Shown here in pieces: positions 1 to 7,251 of a DNA stretch of 14,238 nucleotides; position 1 is the stretch's first letter; each line of letters opens with the position of its first letter. Below the pieces are notes generated by a model. The model searched no databases, was not told where the DNA came from, and saw only the letters and a program-made list of their open reading frames with translations. The DNA lies in contig DNIT01000176.1 in the NCBI GenBank assembly GCA_003489345.1, positions 7,655 through 21,892 on the forward strand, given 5' to 3'. Made by a program: the position numbers and the translations under genes. Source of the DNA: Pelotomaculum sp. Lineage in GTDB: Bacteria; Bacillota; Desulfotomaculia; Desulfotomaculales; Pelotomaculaceae.

Positions 1-666
1 ATATATTTATTCAGCGGAAATATGTACCTTTTGCCTCCCGGCGATAAAAAAGCCCTGCAGGACCTGGCTGCAAAAATAGCACCGTCCGATTCATCCGCAC
101 AATATGCTCGGGCCTGGGAAATGCAAAGGAAATATAGAGATAGTTTCATCTCTTACTTCGGCGACGATTTAATCACCCTTCCCGGCCACAAACTGAACGA
201 AGCATTTGACAATTTCAATCATTATTATATAGAGAAAGCACTATGCGATATGCCTGAGGAGGAAAGAAGCAAGTATCCGGCTGCGGCGCCGAAGATGCAA
301 TTTCCCGAGGCACTGACTTGCCATGACAATGTGGGCTTGATTTTTGACGAAAAGGAAGGCCTGAACTTTTATCCCGGCCTTGAAGCTTTTATAGCCCCTT
401 TTAAAAATCCGCGGCTATTGGAGGAGGAAGCGTATAGGGAAGTGATTACGGGCTACCTTGAGAGTGACAGCATCTCCACCTTGCCGTTCCGTAAAATGGT
501 TGAAAGGTACCCGGAGAGTTCCCGGCAGGCTTTTGCAGCTTTGTTTGCCAACCCAAACTGGGATAATGACAAGGATTTTCATGAATTAATGGAAAAGCAC
601 AAGGGAGCTTTCTTGAAGAAAGAATGGGTGCCCACCACACTGCCTTTCAATAGGTATGATGATTGA
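1..666 (+). CDS. Hypothetical protein, 5' end cut by the window edge
   Basis: I do not recognise this protein. The reading frame is open from the first base. The first ATG at 22 has no convincing ribosome site in front of it, so I read this as the C-terminal part of a longer gene; if translation did start at 22 the product would be 214 residues. The visible part is soluble, rich in acidic and aromatic residues, and predicted mostly helical. It has no signal peptide or membrane segment. A Trp-Asp-Asn-Asp-Lys-Asp stretch lies near residue 180, counting from the ATG. Only two cysteines are visible, which argues against a zinc-finger tail. It ends with TGA at 664-666, only 8 bases from the convergent stop of the next gene, and no hairpin terminator lies between them. 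Coding quality is good over the whole length, so the gene is real but of unknown function. Confidence 0.7.
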   Translation: MYLFSGNMYLLPPGDKKALQDLAAKIAPSDSSAQYARAWEMQRKYRDSFISYFGDDLITLPGHKLNEAFDNFNHYYIEKALCDMPEEERSKYPAAAPKMQFPEALTCHDNVGLIFDEKEGLNFYPGLEAFIAPFKNPRLLEEEAYREVITGYLESDSISTLPFRKMVERYPESSRQAFAALFANPNWDNDKDFHELMEKHKGAFLKKEWVPTTLPFNRYDD

Positions 667-674
667 CCAAGTCC

Positions 675-1208
675 TTAGATGTTAGCTCGACCAAAGAGTC
701 TCACCATTGGGAAAGGAGATAGCAGGTGTTTGGCCGCTGGGAGGTATATTTTGGCTATCGATAAGATTTGAAAACTGGGGTAAAACTGGGGTATCTCTTT
801 GCCATCGCTGAAATACTGACCTATATTTTCTGAGTTGTCAAGATCTACTACCCATTTTTTTCCAACGAAGATAACAGGATATCTCATCTTTAATATCAGA
901 TCTTTTTCGATTATTTTTACTATTGCGGTTGCATGTTCGTTGTCAACCTTCTCTACAGATTCAATCTGATATTCCAAAACGTCCTCATTCTCAAATAATT
1001 GGCGGCGAACAGATAATGGTAATGTATCAACACTATTGCTTGCATACGTATTAAAATCTTTTTCCAATATTGCATTAAAGAAGGCTTCAACCGTACTTCT
1101 GGCTGATTGTTCGACAGGTTCTGAAGCAAAGGCTTGTAGTAAAAACAAACACATACAAATAGTAAACAGTGTTATAAATATCCATTTAAAGCGACCAATA
1201 TTTAACAT
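675..1208 (-). CDS. Secreted NTF2-like (DUF4878-type) protein
   Basis: A 177-residue exported protein of unknown role. Residues 1-28 form a signal peptide: a short basic start, a hydrophobic core, and a likely cleavage after Ala-Phe-Ala at about residue 28. The mature part opens with a helix (SARSTVEAFFNAILEKDF) of the kind that begins many NTF2-like or lumazine-binding-like secreted domains. It is followed by beta-rich segments with alternating hydrophobic residues and a VGKKWVVDLD strand. There is no lipobox cysteine, so it is probably released or loosely cell-wall associated. The ATG is preceded by AAGGGGGA about 10 bases upstream, which fixes the start. The promoter region is very AT-rich and carries an 18-base palindrome at 1282-1299 that could be an operator. 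The fold is inferred from pattern only; no catalytic residues are visible and no partner gene is evident. Confidence 0.75.
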   Translation of the reverse strand: MLNIGRFKWIFITLFTICMCLFLLQAFASEPVEQSARSTVEAFFNAILEKDFNTYASNSVDTLPLSVRRQLFENEDVLEYQIESVEKVDNEHATAIVKIIEKDLILKMRYPVIFVGKKWVVDLDNSENIGQYFSDGKEIPQFYPSFQILSIAKIYLPAAKHLLSPFPMVRLFGRANI

Positions 1209-1281
1209 TACTCTCTGTTCCCCCTTTTTAATTTTAATATTTTATTTTGAGGATATTGAAACAGTAAATAACTCTTTATTT

Positions 1282-1299
1282 TATATCAAGTTTGATATA
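1282..1299. promoter_or_regulatory. 18-base palindrome, candidate operator
   Basis: The sequence TATATCAAGTTTGATATA is a perfect inverted repeat of TATATCAA around a 2-base centre. It lies about 75-90 bases upstream of the ATG of the secreted NTF2-like gene. Palindromes of this size and AT-rich make-up are typical of MarR-family and similar dimeric repressors. No such regulator is encoded nearby, so the assignment to a family is a guess. The symmetry itself is seen directly. Confidence 0.4.
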
Positions 1300-1389
1300 T
1301 TATTTTTAACTGATTTTTTTATAAGCAGGATCTTTTAATTGCAAAGAAAATTATTACTTTACCATGTATGGAATTTATTTCCTAATTTT

Positions 1390-1411
1390 TAGTTATAAAC
1401 TACCATAACTA
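1390..1411. repeat. Inverted repeat TAGTTAT / ATAACTA
   Basis: Seven-base perfect arms separated by eight bases in the AT-rich spacer. No U-tract follows, so it is not an intrinsic terminator. It may be a protein site or a chance match in AT-rich DNA. Confidence 0.25.
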
Positions 1412-1450
1412 GTTTTATCTTACTATGGATCGTTTGTAAAATCAGCAAAA

Positions 1451-1490
1451 TTGTGTCTAATTCTTACAAAATCATGTCTGGATTTACAAA
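1451..1490. repeat. Two tandem TGTCT-N4/5-TTACAAA units, possible insertion-sequence end remnant
   Basis: TGTCTAATTCTTACAAA at 1454-1470 is followed directly by a second unit, TGTCTGGATTTACAAA, at 1475-1490. A TTTGTAAA in the opposite orientation lies just upstream at about 1433-1440. Short repeated units with TGT at their start are known from the multi-repeat ends of IS21-family elements. No transposase gene is present here, so a decayed end is an inference. Confidence 0.25.
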
Positions 1491-1656
1491 GGTAGAGGCG
1501 AAAAAGTGTGTCCCCTATAAAACGGTAAGAAAAAACTTTAAGTCTAGTGATGACTGAAAAAACACTGCACCATTTATTGGAAAAGGACAAGATATATGCT
1601 TACAAAGAAAATCCTGCCTGAGCTCGCAAAAAATCGAGTTAAACCATTGAGATTGC

Positions 1657-1684
1657 ACAAAATGACTAATTAAAACATATATTA
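1657..1684 (+). promoter_or_regulatory. Candidate SigK-type sporulation promoter
   Basis: AC at 1657-1658 lies 17 bases ahead of CATATATTA at 1676-1684. This fits the late mother-cell sigma-K consensus (AC, 16-17 bases, CATA-N3-TA). Transcription would start near 1691, just ahead of the ribosome site for the 34-residue gene at 1709. The DNA is AT-rich, so a chance match is possible. Confidence 0.35.
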
Positions 1685-1708
1685 GCAAATAAAAAGGTGG
1701 TTAAAGCT

Positions 1709-1813
1709 ATGGACCAAAGGTTAAAAACCGAGGGAGCCTTGACTGGATTGCCGGGCAATGACGCTTTTGTCCTTTTTTTGATATTTATTCTGCTGCTTCT
1801 ATCGGTAAGATAA
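1709..1813 (+). CDS. 34-residue hydrophobic peptide, possible small spore protein
   Basis: A short gene easily missed by automatic calling. The peptide starts MDQRLKTEGALTGLPGND and ends in one membrane-length hydrophobic run, AFVLFLIFILLLLSVR. An AAAGGTGG ribosome site sits eight bases before the ATG. The layout of a short polar start, a Gly/Asn/Asp turn and one Leu/Ile/Phe-rich segment reaching the stop resembles the tiny membrane peptides annotated in endospore formers as YjcZ-like or spore-coat-associated. That likeness is from memory, not from a search. A SigK-like promoter directly upstream supports expression in the mother cell during sporulation. The next gene starts 126 bases downstream and has its own ribosome site. 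The function of such peptides is largely unknown. Confidence 0.55.
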   Translation: MDQRLKTEGALTGLPGNDAFVLFLIFILLLLSVR

Positions 1814-1939
1814 ATGAACTGCGTTTGCCTTAATCAACAAGAGCTTCAAACAACCCTGCATGGACAAACCTGGCGTTTATTTTTATAATGGTAATGTGGT
1901 GCTGGCCGGCGCGAAATTATCATATAAAGGATGATCGTC

Positions 1940-2365
1940 ATGTCTGACCTGGATGAAACGATTAGGGCAAACAACCAAAGAATTATTGAGGAATGGATCG
2001 CAGCGCTTCACAGCTTGATTGCCCAGGTTAAGCAGTGGGTTTCGTCCTATCCTCATAAGGATCGCTTCAGTGCTGTTGATTTGATGGTCAATAAATCTGA
2101 AGAGCCTGTCGGAGAGTACCAGGCCCCGATGCTCATACTTACCACGGACCAGACCCCTATAGAAATCTGTCCCGTGGGCAGGTTTGCCATAGGATCAATA
2201 GGCCGTGTAGACATTACCAACCACAAGCGTTCTTTCACCCTGCTGTATTCCAGAAGCAAAGGCTGGTTATTCCTGGACCTGAGGAAGCCTCTCACGGAGG
2301 AATTATTTAAGCAAATCTTTGACACGCTGTATGTGACAGGCGACCCTACGCCTGAACTGCATTAA
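1940..2365 (+). CDS. Hypothetical soluble alpha/beta protein
   Basis: I do not recognise this 141-residue protein. The start at 1940 is preferred over the in-frame ATG at 1931, because AAAGGATG lies six to eight bases ahead of 1940 and overlaps the earlier ATG. The N-terminal third (residues 1-35) is an amphipathic helix rich in Glu, Gln, Ile and Trp. The middle part has several beta strands (PMLILTTD, IEICPVGRFAIGSIGRVDI, RSFTLLYS, GWLFLDLR). The C-terminus is another helix (TEELFKQIFDTL). It has no signal peptide or membrane span and is presumably cytoplasmic. It is transcribed alone or with the small gene at 1709 and is followed 26 bases later by a very strong terminator. The arrangement recalls small stand-alone Firmicutes proteins that form a single antiparallel sheet, but no function can be given. 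Confidence 0.75.
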   Translation: MSDLDETIRANNQRIIEEWIAALHSLIAQVKQWVSSYPHKDRFSAVDLMVNKSEEPVGEYQAPMLILTTDQTPIEICPVGRFAIGSIGRVDITNHKRSFTLLYSRSKGWLFLDLRKPLTEELFKQIFDTLYVTGDPTPELH

Positions 2366-2391
2366 CCTTAGGTTACAAACTGTATAAATTT

Positions 2392-2437
2392 GAGAGACAA
2401 AAAAGGAGCTTCCATGCTAAGCTCCTTTTTGTCTCTC
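2392..2437. terminator. Strong bidirectional intrinsic terminator
   Basis: A 20-base arm at 2392-2411 pairs with a 19-base arm at 2419-2437, with one extra A in the left arm and a 7-base loop. The core is AAAAGGAGCTT / AAGCTCCTTTTT, extended by GAGAGAC / GTCTCTC. The poly-A and poly-T flanks inside the stem let it work in both directions. It ends the gene finishing at 2365. Confidence 0.85.
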
Positions 2438-2587
2438 AATTTTAACCCGCCTTGAAAACAAGTGCTCGTCTGCATATAGAGATACCAAAAAATGCAGGCG
2501 CGATTCGCACAAAATGGATTACCAAGTTCGGCGATGACACGTCGTTATGTGCTTTAAATCGACCCATATCACCTGTTTTTTCATGAT

Positions 2588-2616
2588 ACGCGGCGCCTGA
2601 CAGCGCGCGTTTATTT
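2588..2616 (+). terminator. Possible weak GC-rich hairpin with T-rich tail
   Basis: ACGC-G-GCGC at 2588-2596 pairs with GCGCGCGT at 2603-2610 around a 6-base loop, with one bulged G. TTATTT follows. It would insulate the gene at 2698 from upstream transcription, but the T-tract is poor and no gene immediately upstream needs it. Confidence 0.25.
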
Positions 2617-2697
2617 AAGCCTGGCATTATTTTCTTTTCCAATCACTATATTCGCAATATAATTAATGGAAAGGATCCATAAGGAGGCGCTGGCATA

Positions 2698-3195
2698 GTG
2701 AAAAAACTTGGGGTCAAGGGTAAAGCCTGGCTGAAAGGATTCCATCTTTTCTTCTGTTGCGCCTGGATAGGTACGGGGATCTCCATGCTGGTCCTGACCA
2801 TGGTGAAAGGCTATATGCCAAATGGAGACGAGCTTTATGCCGTCAACGCCTGTGTCAAACTCCTTGATGATTTCATCATCATCCCGGCCGCTTTAGGCTC
2901 CCTGATTACCGGGCTTTTATTTTCCCTTTTTACCAACTGGGGCTTCTTCAAGTTTAACTGGGTTATCTTCAAGTGGATTACCACCGTGGCACAAATCCTT
3001 TTCGGCACATTTTGGCTGGGACCGTGGACCAACGGCGCCACCGCCATTGCAAATGCCGAACGCGCCCAGTCCCTCACCAATGCGTAGTATTTGTATTTCC
3101 GGGAAATGAGCAACTACTTCGGCAGCATTCAGGTCCTGCTGCTGATTGCAGTGGTTTTTATTTCGGTCCTCAAACCCTGGGGGAAAAGGGTTTAA
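2698..3195 (+). pseudogene. DUF2269-like integral membrane protein interrupted by an in-frame TAG
   Basis: A GTG start with a perfect AAGGAGG ten bases upstream opens a frame of 129 codons. It reaches TAG at 3085-3087 and continues in the same frame for 35 more codons to TAA at 3193-3195. The first part has three membrane spans (residues about 14-36, 56-78 and 86-108) with a DDFIIIPAALGSLITGLLFSLFTNWG core and an FGTFWLGPW motif. This looks like a DUF2269-type four-helix membrane protein. The part after TAG (YLYFREMSNYFGSIQVLLL through VLKPWGKRV) supplies the expected fourth span and the usual basic end. The full length of 165 codons fits such a family, while 129 does not. Either one base change has silenced the gene, or TAG is read through, or the base is a sequencing error. 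Function is unknown; the family is a small membrane protein with no known substrate. Confidence 0.7.
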
Positions 3196-3232
3196 AAGCC
3201 TGCAAATACTGCAGCGGCACGCCACAAGACTT

Positions 3233-3937
3233 TCAGTTTAAAGTAGCCTTCTCCACCCTGACCAGGTGTTTGTACATGGCCCGCCTGGCATCCCTGTCAC
3301 GTCCTGCGCTGATTGCCTCAAAAATAGCGTGGTGATCCTTGAGCAGCTGCTGCGGCATGCCGGGCGTACGGTAAAGCTCTTCCCGGGCGGCCTGCAGGAC
3401 CCTGCACCTGGTATCGGCAATTGAGTCCATGAACCTTAGCAGCAAGGAATTGTGGGCGGCCTCCGCCACCACATAGTGAAAATTCCAGTCCGCCTGCTGG
3501 CCCAGATCGCCTGTTAGAAGGGCCTCAGACATCTCCTTGAGGGTCCCCTCCATTCTTGCCAGGTCCTCTTTCGTATGCCGCAGCGAGGCCAGGCCGGCAG
3601 CCTCAACTTCCAGTATTTTCCTCAATTCCAGCAGTTCCCGTGAGGTGTACTTCTGGGTCATCAAGGTAAGCGCCAGCGCTTCCGCCAGGGAATGGGTGCT
3701 GATCTCCCTGATAAAAGTCCCGCCGCCCTGCCTTATTTCAATGATTCCCAGCGCCTCCAGAGCCCGAAAGGCCTCCCTTACGGCCGAACGTCCAACCTGA
3801 AGCTGTTCAGCCATGTCCCTTTCGGACATGAGCTTATCCCCCGGCCTTAAAGTTCCATCGGTGACCAGCTTTTTTACCTGGTAGATTATTTCCTCGTATA
3901 TTTTCTTGGTCTTAATTGGCTTTAACTCCACAGACAT
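3233..3937 (-). CDS. FadR/GntR-family transcriptional regulator with FCD domain
   Basis: A 234-residue one-component regulator. Residues 8-76 form the GntR winged helix, with the family's PGDKLMSERDMAEQLQVGRSAVREAFRALEALGIIEIRQGGGTF signature spanning 32-75. Residues 97-230 form the all-helical FCD ligand-binding domain. The four metal ligands expected in many FCD proteins are visible: Asp150, His154, His203 and His224. Ligands in this family are organic or acyl acids such as lactate, pyruvate or acyl-CoA. The ATG has AGGAGG eleven bases upstream. It is the last gene of the operon with the acyl-CoA synthetase and the P-loop/DRTGG protein, 115 bases behind the latter. It probably controls that operon through the TGGT-N3-ACCA site at 7415-7425, which fits the FadR-family half-site rule. 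The effector is unknown; an acyl-CoA or a short organic acid is the natural guess. Confidence 0.93.
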   Translation of the reverse strand: MSVELKPIKTKKIYEEIIYQVKKLVTDGTLRPGDKLMSERDMAEQLQVGRSAVREAFRALEALGIIEIRQGGGTFIREISTHSLAEALALTLMTQKYTSRELLELRKILEVEAAGLASLRHTKEDLARMEGTLKEMSEALLTGDLGQQADWNFHYVVAEAAHNSLLLRFMDSIADTRCRVLQAAREELYRTPGMPQQLLKDHHAIFEAISAGRDRDARRAMYKHLVRVEKATLN

Positions 3938-4052
3938 TACCTTGGTTTCCTCCTATAGTTATCCAGCCGCTATGCAAAACCTTTTTTGACCGGATAGGCC
4001 GGCCTGGCATCCTAGCCGGCGAGCTATTGGGCAGTACCGCGGAACAGCGTGT

Positions 4053-5102
4053 CTATAAATTATTTACAATATGCTCCCAATTACAGTGGGTAACAATATT
4101 CTCCAGCGCAACTCCTATGCTGGCCTTGTCGGTTGGCAGGATATGCCGGCTTACCTGGCCCATTTTCTCGACGGTGGTATAGGTGTCATAGTGGACCAGA
4201 ATAATGGGAACCCCCATTTCCTCAGCCCTGGCAATCACCTTAACATCGGGGTACAACCCGCCTGTGAGGATCAGAACGGATGTACTGGTCTCAAGAGCCG
4301 CCAGAGCTAAATCAGCCCGGTCGCCGCCCAGAATAACAGCCTTGTTGGCGGCTCTCCTGAGATAAGTCAGGGCGCTGGCCATGGTCATGCCGCCGATAAC
4401 CATATCCTCCACATGAAGGTCTAGCCGTTCGTGTCCGGTTAAAATTTCACCGCCCAGCATATCGAGGTATTCGCCAACCGTAGGTGAGGCAATTTCCGGT
4501 CTGGTCGGGATCACGCCCAGGGTCTTGTAGCCGGCCTGTTCCAGGATGGGGCTGTATACGCCTTCTGTTTTGGCGTAAAGCGGCCTTGGTACATTGCTGA
4601 AGATGGTGCCCATAATGGGGACTTCCGCCAGGGCCAGATGCTTATTCATAAAGACGGCGTTGTCAAGGCTGTAATCGTTTTCAATTTTAAGCACCATAAG
4701 GGCTTTAGAAGCAAATTTCCTGGCCAGGCTGACGCTGTCCAGCCCGTAACTTGCCAGAATATCAATAGACAGGGCCCCATCGATAATAATAATATCTGAA
4801 AAGCTTGCTATCTCATCATAAGCCTCCATAATCACCGCCAGGCCATCTTTTAAAGAGGCCTGCGCGCTCAGGTAAAAGGGGCTCGCGGTGATGGGGGCGA
4901 TTTTTTCCAGAGAGATATTCAAGTGTAGTACTTCCTTCATAAGAACAGAATCCAGATCGACCTTCCCGGTCATGTTGCGCCCGTTGGCTACCGGTTTAAA
5001 ATATCCTACCCTGTAGCCTTCCTGCTGCAGCTTCTGTGCCAGGCCCAGCGCAACCACCGTTTTACCGCTGCCCGGTGTGCCCATAATATATAGACTTTTC
5101 AT
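4053..5102 (-). CDS. BioD-like P-loop / DRTGG-domain protein (Pta N-terminal-like)
   Basis: A 349-residue protein matching the N-terminal regulatory half of large phosphotransacetylases but without the catalytic transacetylase domain. Residues 1-205 are a BioD/CobQ-type P-loop domain, with Walker A GTPGSGKT at 8-15 and Walker B IIIIDG at 104-109. Residues about 212-325 are the DRTGG domain, with GDR at 260-262 and TGG at 280-282, the residues that give the domain its name. It is cytoplasmic and probably binds a nucleotide. The ATG follows the stop of the acyl-CoA synthetase by nine bases, and its GAGGTG ribosome site overlaps that stop, so translation is coupled. The tight link suggests it senses energy state or partners the synthetase, standing where acetate kinase/Pta would in other bacteria. 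That role is inferred. The family is often annotated as a phosphotransacetylase or cobyrinate synthase, both of which are misleading for this domain set. Confidence 0.88.
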   Translation of the reverse strand: MKSLYIMGTPGSGKTVVALGLAQKLQQEGYRVGYFKPVANGRNMTGKVDLDSVLMKEVLHLNISLEKIAPITASPFYLSAQASLKDGLAVIMEAYDEIASFSDIIIIDGALSIDILASYGLDSVSLARKFASKALMVLKIENDYSLDNAVFMNKHLALAEVPIMGTIFSNVPRPLYAKTEGVYSPILEQAGYKTLGVIPTRPEIASPTVGEYLDMLGGEILTGHERLDLHVEDMVIGGMTMASALTYLRRAANKAVILGGDRADLALAALETSTSVLILTGGLYPDVKVIARAEEMGVPIILVHYDTYTTVEKMGQVSRHILPTDKASIGVALENIVTHCNWEHIVNNL

Positions 5103-5111
5103 TCTATCACC

Positions 5112-7217
5112 TCAAGAAATCGTTATTTTAATATCCAGGGCTGAAACACCATGCTCATAAGCAAACACAGGGTTGATGTCCATTTCGGTGATCTCAGGAA
5201 AATCGCTGACCAGCCTGGCCGCCCTTTTGACCACATCCATCACAGCCTCCATGTCCCGCGGAGCCTCTCCACGGTAACCCTTCAGGAGGGTATAAGCTTT
5301 GGTTTCTGAGATCATGGCGCCAACTACCTTCTCATCGTTCAAGCTGGACGCCAGGCGGAAGGATACATCCTTTAAGAGGTTGACATGGATCCCGCCCAGT
5401 CCGAAAGCAACCAGGGGCCCGAACTGTACATCCTTGGTCATGCCGATAATCAGCTCTGTTCCCTTGGGCATCATTTTTTGCACCTCAATACCATGTACAA
5501 CGACCTTCGGCAGGTAGCGGTGCACACTCTCCATAATCATCAGATAGGCCTTTTGGACTTCCTCAGGGGAGTTTATCCCCACTTTCACTCCACCCACGTC
5601 GGATTTGTGCAGAATTTTGGGTGAGGCCACCTTGAGCACCACGGGATATCCCATCTCATTGGCGGCGGCCACCGCCTCATCGGCAGTGGTGGTCAGGACG
5701 ATAGGGGCGACCGGAATACCGTAAGCCTCGGCCACCGCGGATGCCTCGCTGCTCAGCAGGTTTAGGCGACGTTCCCTGGTTACGTCATAAAAAATGGCTT
5801 TGACCGTCTTTTGGTCGACTTCCAATTGGTCGCGTGCCTGCTTGCTATCCACCGTGTCAAGGTACCGTTTATATCTGTTCAGACCGTTTATGCATAAAAT
5901 GGCTGGTTCAGGGAAGGTGAAGCAGGGGATCCCGTTTTCAGCAAGAATGCCCGCGCCTTCGGCAAGAAGAGGTCCTCCCATGCAGGCCGCGAAGAGAGGC
6001 TTGTCCGGGTGTGCGTCCCTGGCCTCTACGATGCTCCGCGAAGTTTCGACCGGTTCGGTGACGGCGGTCGGACACATCAGTACCAGGACACTGTCAACAT
6101 TAGGGTCATCCAGCACCTTGTTCAGGGCATACTGGTAACGGTCGGTCCTGGCGTCTCCCAAAACATCAACAGGGTTATAGATGTTGGCTTCTTTGGGCAG
6201 GTTGGTACGGAATTCATCAAGAGTAGCCTTATCGAAGCGGGCCATTTTGAGCCCCATGTCCTCTACATTGTCTGTAGCGATAATCCCCGGCCCCCCGGAA
6301 TTGGTGACGATAGCCACCCTGTCTCCAGCGGGAATGGGCGATTTTGTAAATGCGATGGCCAGATCGAAAAGCTCGGTCATGGTAGTAGCCCGGATAATCC
6401 CGCACTGCTCAAACGCGGTGTCATAGGCCAGATCGCTGCCGGCCAAAGCGCCGGTATGAGAGGAAGCTGCCTGGGCTCCGGCCTGGCTGACCCCAGACTT
6501 CAGGACGATAATAGGCTTTTTCCTGGCGGCCTCTCCTGCTACCTTGAGGAAGCGGGCGCCATCCACAATATCCTCTAAATAACATAGAATGACCTTGGTA
6601 TAAGGATCATTCGCTGCTTCCTCTATGAAGTCAATCTCAGAAAGATTGGCCTTGTTCCCGAGACTGACCACTTTACTGTAGCCGAGTCCGGCAGTAGCGC
6701 TCCAGTCTAAAATGGCCAGCAGGATGGCGCCGCTCTGAGAGAGAAAGGCGATTTCTCCCTTGACCGGAGCCGCAGCGGTAAAAGAGGCGTTAATAGGTGT
6801 ATGAGTATCCATCACGCCAACACAGTTGGGTCCCAGCATACGCATGTTAAAATCTTCACAAATTTCAGTCAGCTTCTTTTCCAGTTCCAGGCCTTCTTTA
6901 CCGATTTCCTTGAAGCCGGCTGTGATTACGGTCAGGGTTTTGACCCCTTTTTCACCGCATTCACGGGCTGCCGCCACTACCTTAGATGCCGGTACGACCA
7001 TAACTGCCATATCGACTTGGTCCGGTATAGCGCCCACCGACGGGTAGCAGGCAAGTCCTTCTATTTCGCTCTCTCTGGGATTGACGGGATAAATAGCACC
7101 CTGATAACCGGAGGTAATGATATTACGCATAATTGCGTTGCTGATTTTTCCGGGAGTTTTAGAGGCTCCCACCACTGCTACGGAATTAGGTCGAAAAAAA
7201 CTTGTTAAGTCAGCCAC
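5112..7217 (-). CDS. Acyl-CoA (acetyl-CoA) synthetase, ADP-forming, fused alpha and beta
   Basis: A 701-residue cytoplasmic enzyme that converts acyl-CoA, ADP and phosphate to acid, ATP and CoA in an anaerobe making acetate, or works in reverse to activate acids. Residues 5-130 are the CoA-binding Rossmann domain (VVGASKTPGK at 15-24). Residues 150-290 are the CoA-ligase domain (SQSGA at 160-164), with the phosphorylated His254 inside SSHTGALAGSD. Residues 300-460 form the third alpha-side domain. Residues 480-700 are the ATP-grasp (beta) part, with HKSDVGGV at 537-544 carrying the second histidine, GLGGI at 606-610 and the acidic EMDINP at 678-683. All catalytic residues are present and the length is normal for fused forms. 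The start is GTG. The nearest ribosome site, AAAGGA, lies an unusually long 15 bases upstream, but an in-frame stop further up excludes an earlier start. It is first in the operon with the DRTGG protein and the FadR regulator. Acetate is the likeliest product; other acyl groups are possible. Confidence 0.92.
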   Translation of the reverse strand: MADLTSFFRPNSVAVVGASKTPGKISNAIMRNIITSGYQGAIYPVNPRESEIEGLACYPSVGAIPDQVDMAVMVVPASKVVAAARECGEKGVKTLTVITAGFKEIGKEGLELEKKLTEICEDFNMRMLGPNCVGVMDTHTPINASFTAAAPVKGEIAFLSQSGAILLAILDWSATAGLGYSKVVSLGNKANLSEIDFIEEAANDPYTKVILCYLEDIVDGARFLKVAGEAARKKPIIVLKSGVSQAGAQAASSHTGALAGSDLAYDTAFEQCGIIRATTMTELFDLAIAFTKSPIPAGDRVAIVTNSGGPGIIATDNVEDMGLKMARFDKATLDEFRTNLPKEANIYNPVDVLGDARTDRYQYALNKVLDDPNVDSVLVLMCPTAVTEPVETSRSIVEARDAHPDKPLFAACMGGPLLAEGAGILAENGIPCFTFPEPAILCINGLNRYKRYLDTVDSKQARDQLEVDQKTVKAIFYDVTRERRLNLLSSEASAVAEAYGIPVAPIVLTTTADEAVAAANEMGYPVVLKVASPKILHKSDVGGVKVGINSPEEVQKAYLMIMESVHRYLPKVVVHGIEVQKMMPKGTELIIGMTKDVQFGPLVAFGLGGIHVNLLKDVSFRLASSLNDEKVVGAMISETKAYTLLKGYRGEAPRDMEAVMDVVKRAARLVSDFPEITEMDINPVFAYEHGVSALDIKITIS

Positions 7218-7251
7218 TGCTTTATGTCACATTCCTTTCCAGCAAAAAAAC

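Larger units (their letters stand above)
1209..1708. other. AT-rich intergenic region without a supported gene
   Basis: About 500 bases with no credible gene. The open frames here are short, lack ribosome sites and have poor codon use; a 23-codon frame from the ATG at 1550 is one example. The region holds two palindromes (1282-1299 and 1390-1411), a pair of repeated TGTCT-N4/5-TTACAAA units at 1454-1490, and a SigK-like promoter near 1657-1684 serving the small gene at 1709. Base composition is clearly more AT-rich than in the operons to the right. Together this suggests a divergent regulatory region that has also received, and then lost, a mobile element. Confidence 0.5.

Noticed and set aside
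1036..1338. Plus-strand frame of 100 codons across the secreted NTF2-like gene and its promoter
   Set aside because: It is an antisense shadow of a gene with a clear signal peptide and ribosome site, and runs into AT-rich spacer.
1550..1621. 23-codon frame MTEKTLHHLLEKDKIYAYKENPA
   Set aside because: It reads like a plausible peptide but has no ribosome site and no support from context; it could be a fragment of a lost gene.
2442..2642. Minus-strand frame of 66 codons (TTG start) next to the bidirectional terminator
   Set aside because: The start has no ribosome site and the sequence shows no domain or composition typical of a protein. The nearby terminator is the only support.
3196..3232. 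Small hairpin CTGCA/TGCAG between the convergent membrane-protein gene and the regulator gene
   Set aside because: Five pairs and no U-tract are too weak for a terminator.
3987..4035. GC-rich inverted repeat (GCCGGC arms) between the DRTGG gene and the regulator gene, considered as terminator
   Set aside because: No T-run follows on the minus strand, so it would not stop the operon; it may be only a weak hairpin between co-transcribed genes.
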